Source: Anaerosporomusa subterranea (lineage in GTDB: Bacteria; Bacillota; Negativicutes; Sporomusales; Acetonemataceae). Taken from it: a DNA stretch of 64,000 nucleotides. The position numbers were made by a program, and so were the translations under genes. The notes below the pieces were generated by a model, which saw nothing but the letters and a program-made list of their open reading frames with translations, ran no database searches and was not told the DNA's origin. This document shows, in pieces, positions 17,741 through 26,255 of the stretch (positions are counted from its first letter, which is position 1; each line of letters starts with the position of its first letter). Location of the stretch: NCBI RefSeq assembly GCF_001611555.1, contig NZ_LSGP01000006.1, positions 62,001 to 126,000 on the forward strand. Direction: 5' to 3'.

Positions 17741-19255
17741 GTGAAAAAATATGACGTAGTTGTAATCGGTTCAGGTTCTGCCAATATAGTCTTAGATGCG
17801 GCTATTAGTCAGGGTTTGAGGTGTGCCCAAATAGAAAAGGGAAGGTTTGGGGGAACCTGCTTGACACGTGGTTGCATTCCCACAAAGGTTATGGTTACAG
17901 CGGCAGACTATATTAGAGAAATCGAAGACCTCCCGAAAATCGGCGTAGATGTTGCTCCGGCTCGTATGAATTGGGAAAAAGTATCTCAGCGCGTATGGCA
18001 AAAGATAAACGAGAGCAAGGACATTCTAGCCTATTATCAATCTTTGGATAATGTAGATGCATATCAAGGAACTGGCTATTTTACGGGAGAAAAAAAACTG
18101 CAAATAGCAATGAATGATGGTACCCTATCGGACGAATTCACAGCAGATAAGATTTTCATCGCTGTGGGGGCACGTACAAATATAACGCCCATTGATGGAC
18201 TGGAAGAAGCCGGTTATCTTACTTCAGAATCGCTTTTTGGCGAAAAATATCCCCCAAATCCCTATAAAAGTTTAATCATCATGGGTGGAGGACCCATTGG
18301 CACTGAATTTGCCCACGTATTTGCCGCTACGGGAACAAAGGTCACTCTGGTACAGCGGAATGTTCGTCTGTTAATTAAAGAGGATGAAGAAATCTCTGCT
18401 CAAATTCTAAAGGAGATTCGCAATCTTGGAATTTCCGTATTTTTAAATCATATAGCAACTGCAGTAAGGGTAGCGAACGGAGAAAAAGTTTTAACCCTTG
18501 AAGATAGATTAACAGGTGAAACTACGGAAGTGCGTGCAGATGAAATCATGCTTGCATCCGGAATCCGTCCAAACACAGATACGTTGCATCTAGAAAATAC
18601 ATCGATCGAAACAGACAACTGCGGATGGATCCGTACGAATGAATTTCTAGAAACGAATGTAGAAGGTATTTGGGCCTTTGGCGATGTCAATGGAGAAGCT
18701 CCTTTTCGCCATAAAGCCAATTATGAAGCTGAGATAGTGACCCATAACTTATTTGGCGGGCATCAACCAGAAGATTGGCGTTGGGCCCGTTATGATGTTG
18801 TACCTGCCGTAACCTTTTCTTATCCCCAGGTAGCTCATGTAGGTCTGACAGAGCAGCAGGCTGTTCAGGCAGGTTACGATGTGGTCACAGCTAAACATCA
18901 TTATTCATCAACTGCTAAAGGTTTTGCCCTGGGCTTTAATCCCGGCGATGAGCATGACGGATTTGTAAAACTGGTGGTAGATAAAAGCGCGAACACCATT
19001 TTAGGAGTACACATAATCGGGCCGCAAGCTTCCATCTTGCTGCAACCGGTTGTTAATCTTATGAATGCCGGTGAAACAAAAATCACCCCCATACACCCAA
19101 ATATCGCGTCCAAAACGGTTAAAGAATTGCGCGAGTCCAGGCTAACCCGCAATTTAGATCCGCACTCCGTGATCAGTGTAGGCGAAACAATGACACCGCA
19201 CCCTTCCTTATCAGAAGTTATCATGTGGATCCAGTATTATTTTGGCGGAAGATAA
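17741..19255 (+). CDS. FAD-dependent pyridine nucleotide-disulfide oxidoreductase
   Basis: 504 aa flavoenzyme of the dihydrolipoamide dehydrogenase / mercuric reductase / mycothione reductase group. It starts at GTG 17741 after AAGGAGAG. The N-terminal FAD motif is VVIGSGSANIVLDAA; the redox-active disulfide is in GGTCLTRGCIPTK (about 38-50); the NAD(P)-binding motif is IIMGGGPIGTEFAHV (about 186-200); the second FAD motif is WAFGDVNGEAPFRH. The dimer-interface base is in TPHPSLSEVI near the C-terminus. There is no lipoyl domain or metal-binding domain. SGSANIV in place of the usual GGPGGY resembles mycothione reductase-like members. The physiological disulfide is unknown. Confidence 0.85.
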   Translation: MKKYDVVVIGSGSANIVLDAAISQGLRCAQIEKGRFGGTCLTRGCIPTKVMVTAADYIREIEDLPKIGVDVAPARMNWEKVSQRVWQKINESKDILAYYQSLDNVDAYQGTGYFTGEKKLQIAMNDGTLSDEFTADKIFIAVGARTNITPIDGLEEAGYLTSESLFGEKYPPNPYKSLIIMGGGPIGTEFAHVFAATGTKVTLVQRNVRLLIKEDEEISAQILKEIRNLGISVFLNHIATAVRVANGEKVLTLEDRLTGETTEVRADEIMLASGIRPNTDTLHLENTSIETDNCGWIRTNEFLETNVEGIWAFGDVNGEAPFRHKANYEAEIVTHNLFGGHQPEDWRWARYDVVPAVTFSYPQVAHVGLTEQQAVQAGYDVVTAKHHYSSTAKGFALGFNPGDEHDGFVKLVVDKSANTILGVHIIGPQASILLQPVVNLMNAGETKITPIHPNIASKTVKELRESRLTRNLDPHSVISVGETMTPHPSLSEVIMWIQYYFGGR

Positions 19256-19517
19256 GCATCACTTCCTAAAAACCAAAGAATCCTGGAGTTACCAATAAAA
19301 GCAACTCCACCTGCAACCGCTGCATCTCTCAGAAGCATAGGGATCCGGACATCTTTTCGTCGTATTTGGTTGAAAGTGCAGATCTTTGCTCATCGGTCAT
19401 TTTTTCTTTACGCTATTTTTCTTTAATTGTCTCTGGTTCCCCACCAACCTCGAGTTTTAGATTGTACGTGTCCGTACGCTTCCTCTCTAGCTCAGTAAAT
19501 AACTGGCTGAATTCGGT

Positions 19518-19558
19518 CAAAAAGGGCACCTTACGCTTTACGTAAAGTACCCTTTTTG
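19518..19558. terminator. Bidirectional 18-bp hairpin
   Basis: caaaaagggcaccttacg (19518-19535) pairs with cgtaaagtaccctttttg (19541-19558) using two GU pairs, with A/T runs at the outer ends. It can terminate the oxidoreductase gene and the leftward MFS stub. Confidence 0.75.
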
Positions 19559-19809
19559 TCGTCTAAACGGATATTCCTGTTAGTCGAGACAGCTCCTGAC
19601 GGTACTTGGAACCCCGCCATCGTACCGGAAAAGAGGGTCTTTAAAATTCCAATTTCGGTAAAGGATAAAGCGAACTGCATCTGCCATATTGGAAAAAAGA
19701 TGTATAACATATCGGTAAAACCGTCATGTATAAAATGTGCCACCCCCCCGGTTAATAGCGCTCTTCTTTGTGCTGGGCTATGTATACAAGCACTTTTATT
19801 GTCCATCAT
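19531..19809 (-). pseudogene. MFS transporter, N-terminal stub
   Basis: The first 70 or so residues are the start of a major facilitator (GGVAHFIHDGFTDMLYIFFP, then EIGILKTLFSGTMAGFQVP), resembling FsmR/fosmidomycin-resistance-type transporters. After about PSGAVS the sequence turns hydrophilic and stops at 92 aa instead of about 400, so the remaining ten or more membrane segments are gone. Its ATG overlaps the stop of the preceding DUF1847-like gene, so the two were an operon. The stub ends inside the 19518-19558 hairpin. A deletion is the simplest explanation. Confidence 0.7.
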
Positions 19810-20060
19810 CTCTCCTCGCCTACTATTTCACAATTACTTCTTTTATTCGGTTCGGACCCGCGATCAATATAACACTCTGCTTCCTGGACTGATGCTTGCC
19901 TGGCAATCTCTCCTATATCATCTATTTTGTACTCTTCGGCCGCTTTTTTCAAGGCATCAGAATATAGAATGGTTGAGCAAAATGTAGGATAATGCCCGCC
20001 AGGCCCTCGGCAGATTCTGTCACTTAACTTACATTGAGCACATTTACCATAATCGCCCAT
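19806..20060 (-). pseudogene. DUF1847-like protein, truncated
   Basis: 84 aa. The N-terminus CAQCKLSDRICRGPGGHYPTFC has the Cys spacing of the DUF1847 family, which may bind metal, and ALKKAAEEYK...IGEIARQASVQEAECY matches its next helix. Family members are about 200 aa; here the chain ends after YIDRGSEPNKRSNCEIVGEER, so over half is missing. It overlaps the MFS stub by 4 nt, as expected of a former operon. The family assignment is from memory of its Cys pattern. Confidence 0.5.
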
Positions 20061-20116
20061 AATTAACTCTCCCTATTAGTAATTGATGTCTGATTTACCT
20101 AATGGTTATCTACCCT

Positions 20117-21202
20117 TTACTGAGAAGAACGAATCATTTCTTCGCTTACTTGTTGCAATTCATTCACCATATCTGTAATGGATTGTGTGGCTTTAGCATT
20201 TTCCTGGGCAATTATAGCCGTTTGCTGGGTATTACTAATAACTTCTCCAAACGAAGAATTCATTTGATCTAGCGTTAGGTTGATGCTCCTTACTGCATCA
20301 GTACTCTGAACGGATAATTTCCGTACTTCTTCAGCGACAACTGAAAAACCCCGACCTTGATCTCCAGCTCTTGCAGCCTCAATCGCTGCATTCAGTCCCA
20401 ATAGGTTTGTTTGTTTTGCTATCTGGCGAATAATATCTAATATCTTATGGGTGTTTTTCACATCTTTTATGGCCTGGCTAGATAACTCCGTAACTGCCTG
20501 CATTGTAGCAGCTAATTCTTCTTGGGACGCATTTAACTCTTCAACTGTAGCAGCCACATTGTTAATTGCTTCATTAATACGGTGTGACTGTTTTATAAGA
20601 AGCTGATTTTTATTTTGTTTTTGAGCCTCAAATATCACTTTTTTTGCCATTCTGCTTATTGATTCAGGAGTTCCTTCCCTAGGGGGACTTGCAATAACGA
20701 TATGGTCAGACCCCAAGCTATTTCCATACTTAGAGAATAGCAATGATCCCTTGCCTACATAACCCTCATTTCCAATAATATATTTGGCACAAGATAGCTT
20801 TTGCCTGATTAATTCCTCTCTAGTTTCTGTTTCAAATGCCACGACATTAACGTTTATGTGATTTATCTGGTATTCCTTAAAGTATTTCAAAATGACATCG
20901 GCGCCGCCTTGATTATTATTGAAAATGACTACGCTTTCGCCAGCAGGTATTTTGGCAATCTGTATGAAGAATATAGCAGGAGCACGCATTTCAATTGCAC
21001 ATACTTTTTCAGCGCCAAAATCATTAATAAATTCTTTTTCCCGGGTGCTATAACATACATAGATATCTGCCATCGTATTGCGATAATCGCCTAAAGTAGC
21101 CCTCTGTGTTACCACTAAGTCGCCCAGTGTACTTATGACTACTTTTTCAAGTTCATATGCAGCAGAATCATTTGGCCCCACTACAACAAGCTTTAATGAC
21201 AT
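20117..21202 (-). CDS. Soluble methyl-accepting chemotaxis-type signalling protein
   Basis: 361 aa from an ATG at 21202, 7 nt after GGAGG. No membrane segment. Residues about 1-185 form an alpha/beta sensory domain not recognised in detail (starts [20 protein letters not shown]; contains [18 protein letters not shown] and [16 protein letters not shown]). Residues about 200-361 form an MCP signalling domain whose hairpin tip is [18 protein letters not shown]...[14 protein letters not shown]. It likely signals to CheA/CheW from the cytoplasm. It lies downstream of the dehydratase and dicarboxylate transporter genes on the same strand, so it may sense a related metabolite, which is an inference from position. 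Confidence 0.85.
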   Translation of the reverse strand: MSLKLVVVGPNDSAAYELEKVVISTLGDLVVTQRATLGDYRNTMADIYVCYSTREKEFINDFGAEKVCAIEMRAPAIFFIQIAKIPAGESVVIFNNNQGGADVILKYFKEYQINHINVNVVAFETETREELIRQKLSCAKYIIGNEGYVGKGSLLFSKYGNSLGSDHIVIASPPREGTPESISRMAKKVIFEAQKQNKNQLLIKQSHRINEAINNVAATVEELNASQEELAATMQAVTELSSQAIKDVKNTHKILDIIRQIAKQTNLLGLNAAIEAARAGDQGRGFSVVAEEVRKLSVQSTDAVRSINLTLDQMNSSFGEVISNTQQTAIIAQENAKATQSITDMVNELQQVSEEMIRSSQ

Positions 21203-21234
21203 GATCATTCCTCCATACGGAAAATTGCAGAATT

Positions 21235-21424
21235 TTACATGGAAGCAATACGAGTAGGGGAAGCCTCTGTCCACAATAGCGTCCTGATCATCGCCTGCAG
21301 ACGTTCTTTGATTTCTGCAGTATCCTCGGAAATAGGGTGTCCGTCATTATCCTTCGTCGTTAGGCAAAAACCTGGAGCTGTTTACTTTTTGTTCGACGGT
21401 TATATACCCTGCAATCCGTACCAT
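21235..21424 (-). pseudogene. Small unknown gene with one frameshift
   Basis: From the ATG at 21424, preceded by GGAG, the reading is MVRIAGYITVEQKVNSSRFL, and the frame closes shortly after. Dropping one C near 21364 continues [20 protein letters not shown]... and ends [14 protein letters not shown] with a stop at 21235: a coherent 62-aa hydrophilic protein. It ends 33 nt before the chemoreceptor start. Function unknown. The frameshift could be real or a sequencing error. Confidence 0.45.
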
Positions 21425-21467
21425 CTCATTCTCCTACCATGTTTCTCTCATACCTGTCTTACTTTAA

Positions 21468-21507
21468 CGTGAAACGTTCCTCGCGATAAGGCAAGGAACG
21501 TTTCGCG
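21468..21507 (-). terminator. Terminator of the dehydratase operon
   Basis: Minus strand CGCGAAACGTTCCT pairs with AGGAACGTTTCACG around a 12-nt loop, 11 nt past the beta-subunit stop. Confidence 0.6.
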
Positions 21508-21517
21508 TAATCCAACT

Positions 21518-22132
21518 TTATTTAATATACCTAACTTTCGGGTAAAGTGCTTCTAAAGCGGCATTTTTGCGCTCATTAAACGCTATCTTGTTCTGCTCAA
21601 AAATATTGTTTCCTTCTGCATCAATAGAAACAATTAGTGGTCCAAATTCTTTTACTCGACTGACCCATAATGCTTCAGGCATCCCCAGATCCATCCAGTG
21701 TTGGCTTTCTATTTCTTCTACGCACGTTGCAGCTACTACAGCACAGCCAGCGGGGAATACACAATGCAATGCTTTATGTTCCCTGCATCCTGCTTCTGTA
21801 TTAGGCCCCATACCACCTTTACCAACAATTATTTTAACACCGGTTTGTTCAATGAATTCTTTTTCGAATTTCTCCATTCTCATGCTTGTAGTTGGTCCAA
21901 TCGAAACCATTTCATATTTATCATCTGTACCTTCAATTTTTCGAACAATAGGACCTGCATGGAAAATAGCACCGCCTTTAAGATCTACCGGTAATTCGCG
22001 GCCCAGCTCGATAAGTCGTCTATGCGCTACGTCCCTGCAAGTAACAATATGGCCATTAAGATAGATAACATCGCCAATTTTAATATCTTTTAAGTCTTCG
22101 TCTGAAACAGGCGTATTCAGGATTTTTTTCAT
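21518..22132 (-). CDS. Class I Fe-S hydro-lyase, beta subunit (fumarase/tartrate dehydratase)
   Basis: 204 aa, matching the C-terminal half of class I fumarase. With the alpha subunit it interconverts fumarate and malate, or dehydrates tartrate to oxaloacetate. Visible family features are [21 protein letters not shown] (about 20-40), [19 protein letters not shown] and [13 protein letters not shown], which bind the substrate. It starts 4 nt inside the end of the alpha gene (ATG overlapping the stop), giving coupled translation. Which hydroxy acid is used cannot be decided from sequence; the neighbouring DASS transporter fits C4-dicarboxylates. Confidence 0.88.
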   Translation of the reverse strand: MKKILNTPVSDEDLKDIKIGDVIYLNGHIVTCRDVAHRRLIELGRELPVDLKGGAIFHAGPIVRKIEGTDDKYEMVSIGPTTSMRMEKFEKEFIEQTGVKIIVGKGGMGPNTEAGCREHKALHCVFPAGCAVVAATCVEEIESQHWMDLGMPEALWVSRVKEFGPLIVSIDAEGNNIFEQNKIAFNERKNAALEALYPKVRYIK

Positions 22133-23028
22133 AACACAACCTCCTTATGAGTACTAGATTGGTAGCTTAAATCACTGTTAAATATGATAGTCCCCCGGCG
22201 ATGCGCCCAGCAGCCAATATTAACTGCGCAAGAAATAACCGATGGATGACGGGCTGAATTCTCAATGTGCACTCCCATAACCGATTTTGTACCCGTTAAT
22301 CCTTGAGGTCCAAGTCCTATAGAATCAATAGCTGCAGCCATTTCTTCTTCTAAAGCAGCTGCTTTTGGATTGGCATTGCGGCTTCCAAGCGGACGCATCA
22401 GTGCTCTTTTTGACATATAAGCTGCGGAATCAATAGAAGTGCCTATACCGAGGCCTATCAATAAAGGAGGACATGCATTCAATCCATAGGAGGTCATGAT
22501 ATCAAGAACAAACTTGACAACTCCTTCGTACCCTTCACCTGGCATTAAGGTTTTCCCTTGCCCTGGAAGCGAACACCCGCCGCCAGCCATGTATACGTCT
22601 AATTCTAATTTATCGCTATTCGGAATGATATCCCAGTATAGCCAAGGCGACTCTGTACCTGTATTGGTTCCAGTATTCACTTCATCAAATGTTTCAACTG
22701 AATTATGACGAAGAGGCGCTTCTTTCGTCGCGATAAATACTGCATCCTTCAGAACCTTTTTTAAGTCATCAATATAAGGAAACTTGGAACCAACCCGTAC
22801 GAACATTTGAATTAAACCTGTATCTTGACAAGAAGGTCTGTCTAATTCCGCCGCTTGTTGTTGATTTTTTTCCATACATTCATAAATCATTTTTGCCATC
22901 GGCATTGTTTCGCTTTCACTAAGTTCTTTTAACTTAGCAGTTACATCACCTGGCAGTATCTTGCCAACTATGCCCACGAATTTTGCAATTTTTCCGGTAA
23001 GTTGCACCAAAGCTTCTTGGTTATCCAT
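22129..23028 (-). CDS. Class I Fe-S hydro-lyase, alpha subunit (fumarase/tartrate dehydratase)
   Basis: 299 aa; carries the [4Fe-4S] cluster. Conserved cysteines are in [15 protein letters not shown] (about 65-79), [10 protein letters not shown] and the [14 protein letters not shown] region near the C-terminus. GGGCS and [25 protein letters not shown] are typical of the family. It lies between the transporter gene upstream (43-nt gap) and the beta subunit. An oxygen-labile fumarase of this kind suits a strict anaerobe. Confidence 0.9.
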   Translation of the reverse strand: MDNQEALVQLTGKIAKFVGIVGKILPGDVTAKLKELSESETMPMAKMIYECMEKNQQQAAELDRPSCQDTGLIQMFVRVGSKFPYIDDLKKVLKDAVFIATKEAPLRHNSVETFDEVNTGTNTGTESPWLYWDIIPNSDKLELDVYMAGGGCSLPGQGKTLMPGEGYEGVVKFVLDIMTSYGLNACPPLLIGLGIGTSIDSAAYMSKRALMRPLGSRNANPKAAALEEEMAAAIDSIGLGPQGLTGTKSVMGVHIENSARHPSVISCAVNIGCWAHRRGTIIFNSDLSYQSSTHKEVVL

Positions 23029-23071
23029 TTGTAATCCACTCCTTCTTTTTTACCAAATTCAATAACTTGAC

Positions 23072-24472
23072 CTACCAAAGCCCGATAACCTTCCACCAAA
23101 TAGAGCCCAAGCCTACCCATACAACCATATAGACAATTGACAAGATGAAACCAAGCTTCCAAAAAGTCCCCTGGTCAATATATCCTGCGCCAAAGTAGAC
23201 AGGAGCAGGCCCTGTTGCATAATGTGTGAGACATCCCATGAGGTTTGACATGAATGCGAGAGATAACGCGGCGAGATATGGAGGAGCCCCAGCAGCCACC
23301 GCAACCGCAAGAAAAGCAGAGTACATGGCAGTTACATGGGCGGATAAACTGGCAAACCCATAATGACTATAGAGGTAAGCAAACAGCAAAATCGCCAACG
23401 CAGGGACCCATTCTACGCCTGTGAGCATTGCTCCGACGCTTTTGGCAAACCAGGGTATAAAACCTGTTTTATTGAGATAGTCTGCAAGGCCGACGAGACT
23501 GCCCATCCAAACCATCGTATCCCATGCGCCCTTTTCTTCAAGCACGTCTTTCCAGTCTAATACCTTTGTAGCCATCATTACAGATACCCCGAGCATGGCC
23601 ACAACCGTAGCATCTAGTTTGGTAAACTGGGCCGTACTCCACAAGGTGAGAGCACCGACAAAAACACAGGCGATGATCTTCTCGGCTGTACTCATCGGTC
23701 CCATTTTTTCAATTTCCTTAGCGGCGATTACCTTTGCTTCTGGTGTTTTCGTTACCTCGGGAGGATAAATTTTGTAAAGAATATATGGGACTAAGGCAAG
23801 AGAAACAACGCCAGGAACGAATGCAGCCAGCGCCCATGTTCCCCAAGAAATGGCTACGTTTACTGTCTTGGCAGCTAAGAGAACCATTAATGGATTGGGA
23901 GCGCAAGATGTCATAAACATTGCCGATGTAACACAGTTACCTTGAAATGAGGTTTTCATCAGATAAGCGCCAACCCGTCGTGCGGAAGGACCAGGCTCTG
24001 AGTCAAAGGCAGAAGATAAGCTGCGCACGATAGGAAACATAATACCGCCGCCCCGAGCCGTATTCGACGGAGTGGCGGGACTAACGATCAAGTCACTCAA
24101 TACCAGCGTATATCCCAACTTTAGTGTACTATCGCCGAAAGACCGGATTAGCATATAGGCGATACGTCGGCCTAGTCCTGTTTTGATAAACCCTTTGGCG
24201 AAAAGAAAAGCTGACACGATTAACCAAATTGTACCATTACTGAAACCCGATAATACCTCCGCTGGCTTTAAGACCCCTAACAGAGCAGTGAAGGTAATAC
24301 TGATGAATGCGACTGATCCGATGGGCAAAGGCTGCAGAATAAAGCCCAGGATTGTCGCAACAAATATTGCCATCAGCTTCCATGCCTCTGGCTTTAATCC
24401 GACCGGCACGGGGATAAACCAGAGAATAACACCTACCGCGATCACAATAAGTCCACGTGTTAAGTTATTCAT
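23072..24472 (-). CDS. DASS-family dicarboxylate/tartrate transporter
   Basis: 466 aa with about 12 membrane segments. It belongs to the divalent anion:Na+ symporter family, which includes CitT and TtdT antiporters. Visible family motifs are the SNTARGGGIMFPI region (about 133-146), FQGNCVTSAMFMTSCAPNPL (the first SNT-like substrate motif) and the C-terminal LSLAFMSNLMGCLTHYATGPAPVYFG. First gene of the operon transporter-alpha-beta, so it probably imports the acid that the hydro-lyase acts on, perhaps in exchange for succinate. A divergent LysR gene upstream has been destroyed. Confidence 0.88.
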   Translation of the reverse strand: MNNLTRGLIVIAVGVILWFIPVPVGLKPEAWKLMAIFVATILGFILQPLPIGSVAFISITFTALLGVLKPAEVLSGFSNGTIWLIVSAFLFAKGFIKTGLGRRIAYMLIRSFGDSTLKLGYTLVLSDLIVSPATPSNTARGGGIMFPIVRSLSSAFDSEPGPSARRVGAYLMKTSFQGNCVTSAMFMTSCAPNPLMVLLAAKTVNVAISWGTWALAAFVPGVVSLALVPYILYKIYPPEVTKTPEAKVIAAKEIEKMGPMSTAEKIIACVFVGALTLWSTAQFTKLDATVVAMLGVSVMMATKVLDWKDVLEEKGAWDTMVWMGSLVGLADYLNKTGFIPWFAKSVGAMLTGVEWVPALAILLFAYLYSHYGFASLSAHVTAMYSAFLAVAVAAGAPPYLAALSLAFMSNLMGCLTHYATGPAPVYFGAGYIDQGTFWKLGFILSIVYMVVWVGLGSIWWKVIGLW

Positions 24473-24547
24473 TACCCACTCCCCTTTAAAATTTCTTGTT
24501 GCCGCTTGAATCTTTTGGGTTTAGCATAAGAAAAGCGCAATGGTATA

Positions 24548-24562
24548 ATTGATTTAATCAAT
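24548..24562. promoter_or_regulatory. Perfect palindrome between transporter and LysR remnant
   Basis: attgatt-t-aatcaat, overlapping a tataatt stretch. Its size and place between divergent genes are those of a LysR-type binding site. Confidence 0.5.
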
Positions 24563-24578
24563 GGCAGGAGAGGAGCTT

Positions 24579-24623
24579 ATGGATTTACGACAACTTGAAT
24601 ATTTTCAAATGGTCGCAAAACTC
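24579..24623 (+). pseudogene. LysR-family regulator, first 15 codons only
   Basis: GAGAGGAGCTT precedes an ATG reading MDLRQLEYFQMVAKL, the standard opening of LysR proteins. The expected helix-turn-helix does not follow; the reading frame passes instead into unrelated sequence joined to a nuclease fragment. The gene was divergent to the transporter and was probably its regulator. Confidence 0.7.
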
Positions 24624-25181
24624 AAAACCCCGCTCTGCCGATCCGTCTGTAGAAGCAGCCGTCAAGTGAATGAAAACAGACCAAGATTCCGAATCCCAGT
24701 AAACATTGAAAAACTTATTTCATCTGAGATAGCCTCACTCTCTCAAGCGCAGAGGGTGAAAGAGATAGAACAGAATATGCTTTCCAAAGGGTATCGTGGT
24801 ACAGCCATAGACTTAGACTATGCTGATACAATGTCGGGGATTGAATTTGAAAAGTTATTAGGCAAAATATTCACAGCCCGTGGTTTTAAGGTCGACTTTA
24901 CCTCCGTAACTGGCGATATGGGAGCAGACCTAATTATTGAAAAGCTTGGAGAGCGAACAGCGATTCAAGCCAAATGTTATAACAGTCTGGTATCGGGAGA
25001 TTCGGTACAACAGGTTTTAGCTTCCAAAGCAATTTACAACTGTCAAAAAGCAATAGTTGTGACTAATTCGTATTTCACTAAAGGCGCAAAAGATTTGGCT
25101 GTGAATTCAACTCGAACAAGAGATAAAGTATACCAGGATTTAGCCCTCAAGCAAAACACAATACAAATCATTGGTAATTCT
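24624..25181 (+). pseudogene. Mrr-type restriction endonuclease fragment
   Basis: After a junction of unclear origin, residues from about RVKEIEQNMLSKGYRG onward contain an Mrr catalytic domain: GIEFEKLLGKIFTARGFKVD, the D of TGDMGADLII, and the IQAKCY strand supplying the Q-x-K of the PD-(D/E)xK fold, then VVTNSYFTKGAKDLA. The frame is fused at its 5' end to the LysR stub and at its 3' end runs into the antisense of the TniB-like gene from 25182, reaching an artificial stop at 25613. No ribosome site exists for an independent start, so I treat it as a fragment although the nuclease core reads through without a stop. Confidence 0.65.
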
Positions 25182-25222
25182 AAAGCAAATACACCGCCCA
25201 AGATGGACGGTGTATTTGCTTT
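25182..25222. terminator. 18-bp hairpin at the junction of two remnants
   Basis: aaagcaaatacaccgccc (25182-25199) pairs with ggacggtgtatttgcttt (25205-25222), one mismatch. It directly follows the stop of the leftward TniB-like remnant. Confidence 0.7.
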
Positions 25223-25753
25223 ATGCGACCTGCTCCTTACTTTGATCCTCTGCATCCTGTGTGCATTCATCAGTGTTGTTATTGCCAAAGTAACTGGATA
25301 TCTCTCCATACAATTCCGTCCATTGCTCATCGCTTTCAGCCATAATCTGCTCGCCAATTTTTATGTACCGTTCAGTTTGCTTACGGCTTTCGGCAGTCCT
25401 TTATTTGCCTCAATTGATTCTATGGAAAGTATTTTCATCATATTACCGGCAGAAAACTTAAGGGCGTTTTTCAAGATATCAAACAGGCGACCGATACACC
25501 CCAGAGAATGCACATATAGATACTGGCAGTTTTGCCCCTCCACCAAAGAAAACACGCTCTCACCAGGAAGACTTTCATTGAGCTTCTTGAGTACCCTCAT
25601 AAAAGCCAGATAACCATCGGGCAACGTATACCGCTGAAAGTGGATGATTTGGCTCTTTTCATAAAGCTCGGCGAGGAAATCCTCATTACGAATCACATCG
25701 TAGCTGCAGAATATGACGAATGGAATCCCTGCCTCCCAAGCCAAGTTCTGCAA
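25221..25753 (-). pseudogene. TniB-like transposition AAA+ ATPase, 3' fragment with frameshift
   Basis: One frame gives LAWEAGIPFVIFCSYDVIRN, FLAELYEKSQIIHFQRY and GCIGRLFDILKNALKFSAGN. This is the arrangement of the C-terminal half of TniB/TnsC-like ATPases: sensor strand, arginine-rich lid position and a GxIGRL helix. Near 25380 a frame change continues RKQTERYIKIGEQIMAES...SKEQVA to a stop at 25221. Walker A and B motifs are absent because the 5' half is missing. It points to a former Tn5053/Tn7-like element. Confidence 0.5.
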
Positions 25754-25872
25754 GTACCGTATTTAATTTGTCATCGTCGGTAAATGCGGGACGCTAGTAA
25801 TTGTCTTTTAATAACTGGATAATCGGGAAGGTTTGACATTAGGTTCAAACACTTAATTTTAATCATAAATAC

Positions 25873-25902
25873 AAAAACTACCATCAAAAAATGGTAGTTT
25901 TT
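25873..25902. terminator. Symmetric 12-bp hairpin
   Basis: aaaaactaccat, six-base loop, atggtagttttt; effective on both strands. Apart from this and the repeats at 25905, the stretch 25754-26006 holds no gene. Confidence 0.6.
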
Positions 25903-25904
25903 TT

Positions 25905-25961
25905 CTGAACCCTATTAATGTCCACGAGTCAAATGACCCTATTAATGTCCAGGACGACATT
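25905..25961. repeat. Direct repeats at a probable transposon end
   Basis: accctattaatgtcca occurs at about 25909 and again at about 25936. The outermost part, read on the minus strand, is gaataaatgtcgtcctg, matching gaataaatgtcattctg near 17534 at 15 of 17 positions in inverted orientation. The array ends 46 bp from the tRNA-Ala 3' end. Confidence 0.5.
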
Positions 25962-26006
25962 TATTCCGGTCAGTCACACATTTTATTACATATTTTTGTA
26001 CTATAT

Positions 26007-26082
26007 TGGTGGAGACGAGGGGATTCGAACCCCTGACCTCTTGAATGCGAACCAAGCGCTCTCCCGACTGAGCTACGCCCCC
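26007..26082 (-). tRNA. tRNA-Ala (anticodon CGC)
   Basis: Minus strand: acceptor GGGGGCG pairs with CGTCTCC, including the G3-U70 identity pair of alanine tRNAs. D arm AGCTCAGTCGGGAGAGC, anticodon loop TTCGCAT with stem CTTGG/TCAAG, T arm AGGGGTTCGAATCCCCT, discriminator A and an encoded CCA. The anticodon CGC reads GCG. Confidence 0.95.
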
Positions 26083-26255
26083 AACTATTACCTTATTATG
26101 TATTCGTGTAGAGATATTATTCTCCTTCTGGCCGGAAAAAGTTTTTTGTGAATTTTTTTTTGCAATTCTTTTCATCTTAGAACGGAGCGGGCAAGGACAC
26201 CTCTATCGTTTGCCCCTTCTGCGAGAAGGGACTCTTGATCTACTTCTAATCGTCA

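Noticed and set aside
17381-25961. One intact composite transposon carrying the flavoprotein, chemoreceptor and dehydratase genes
   Set aside because: The inner repeats at the left lie outside and in the wrong orientation for a left end, no transposase is intact, and no target duplication is visible.
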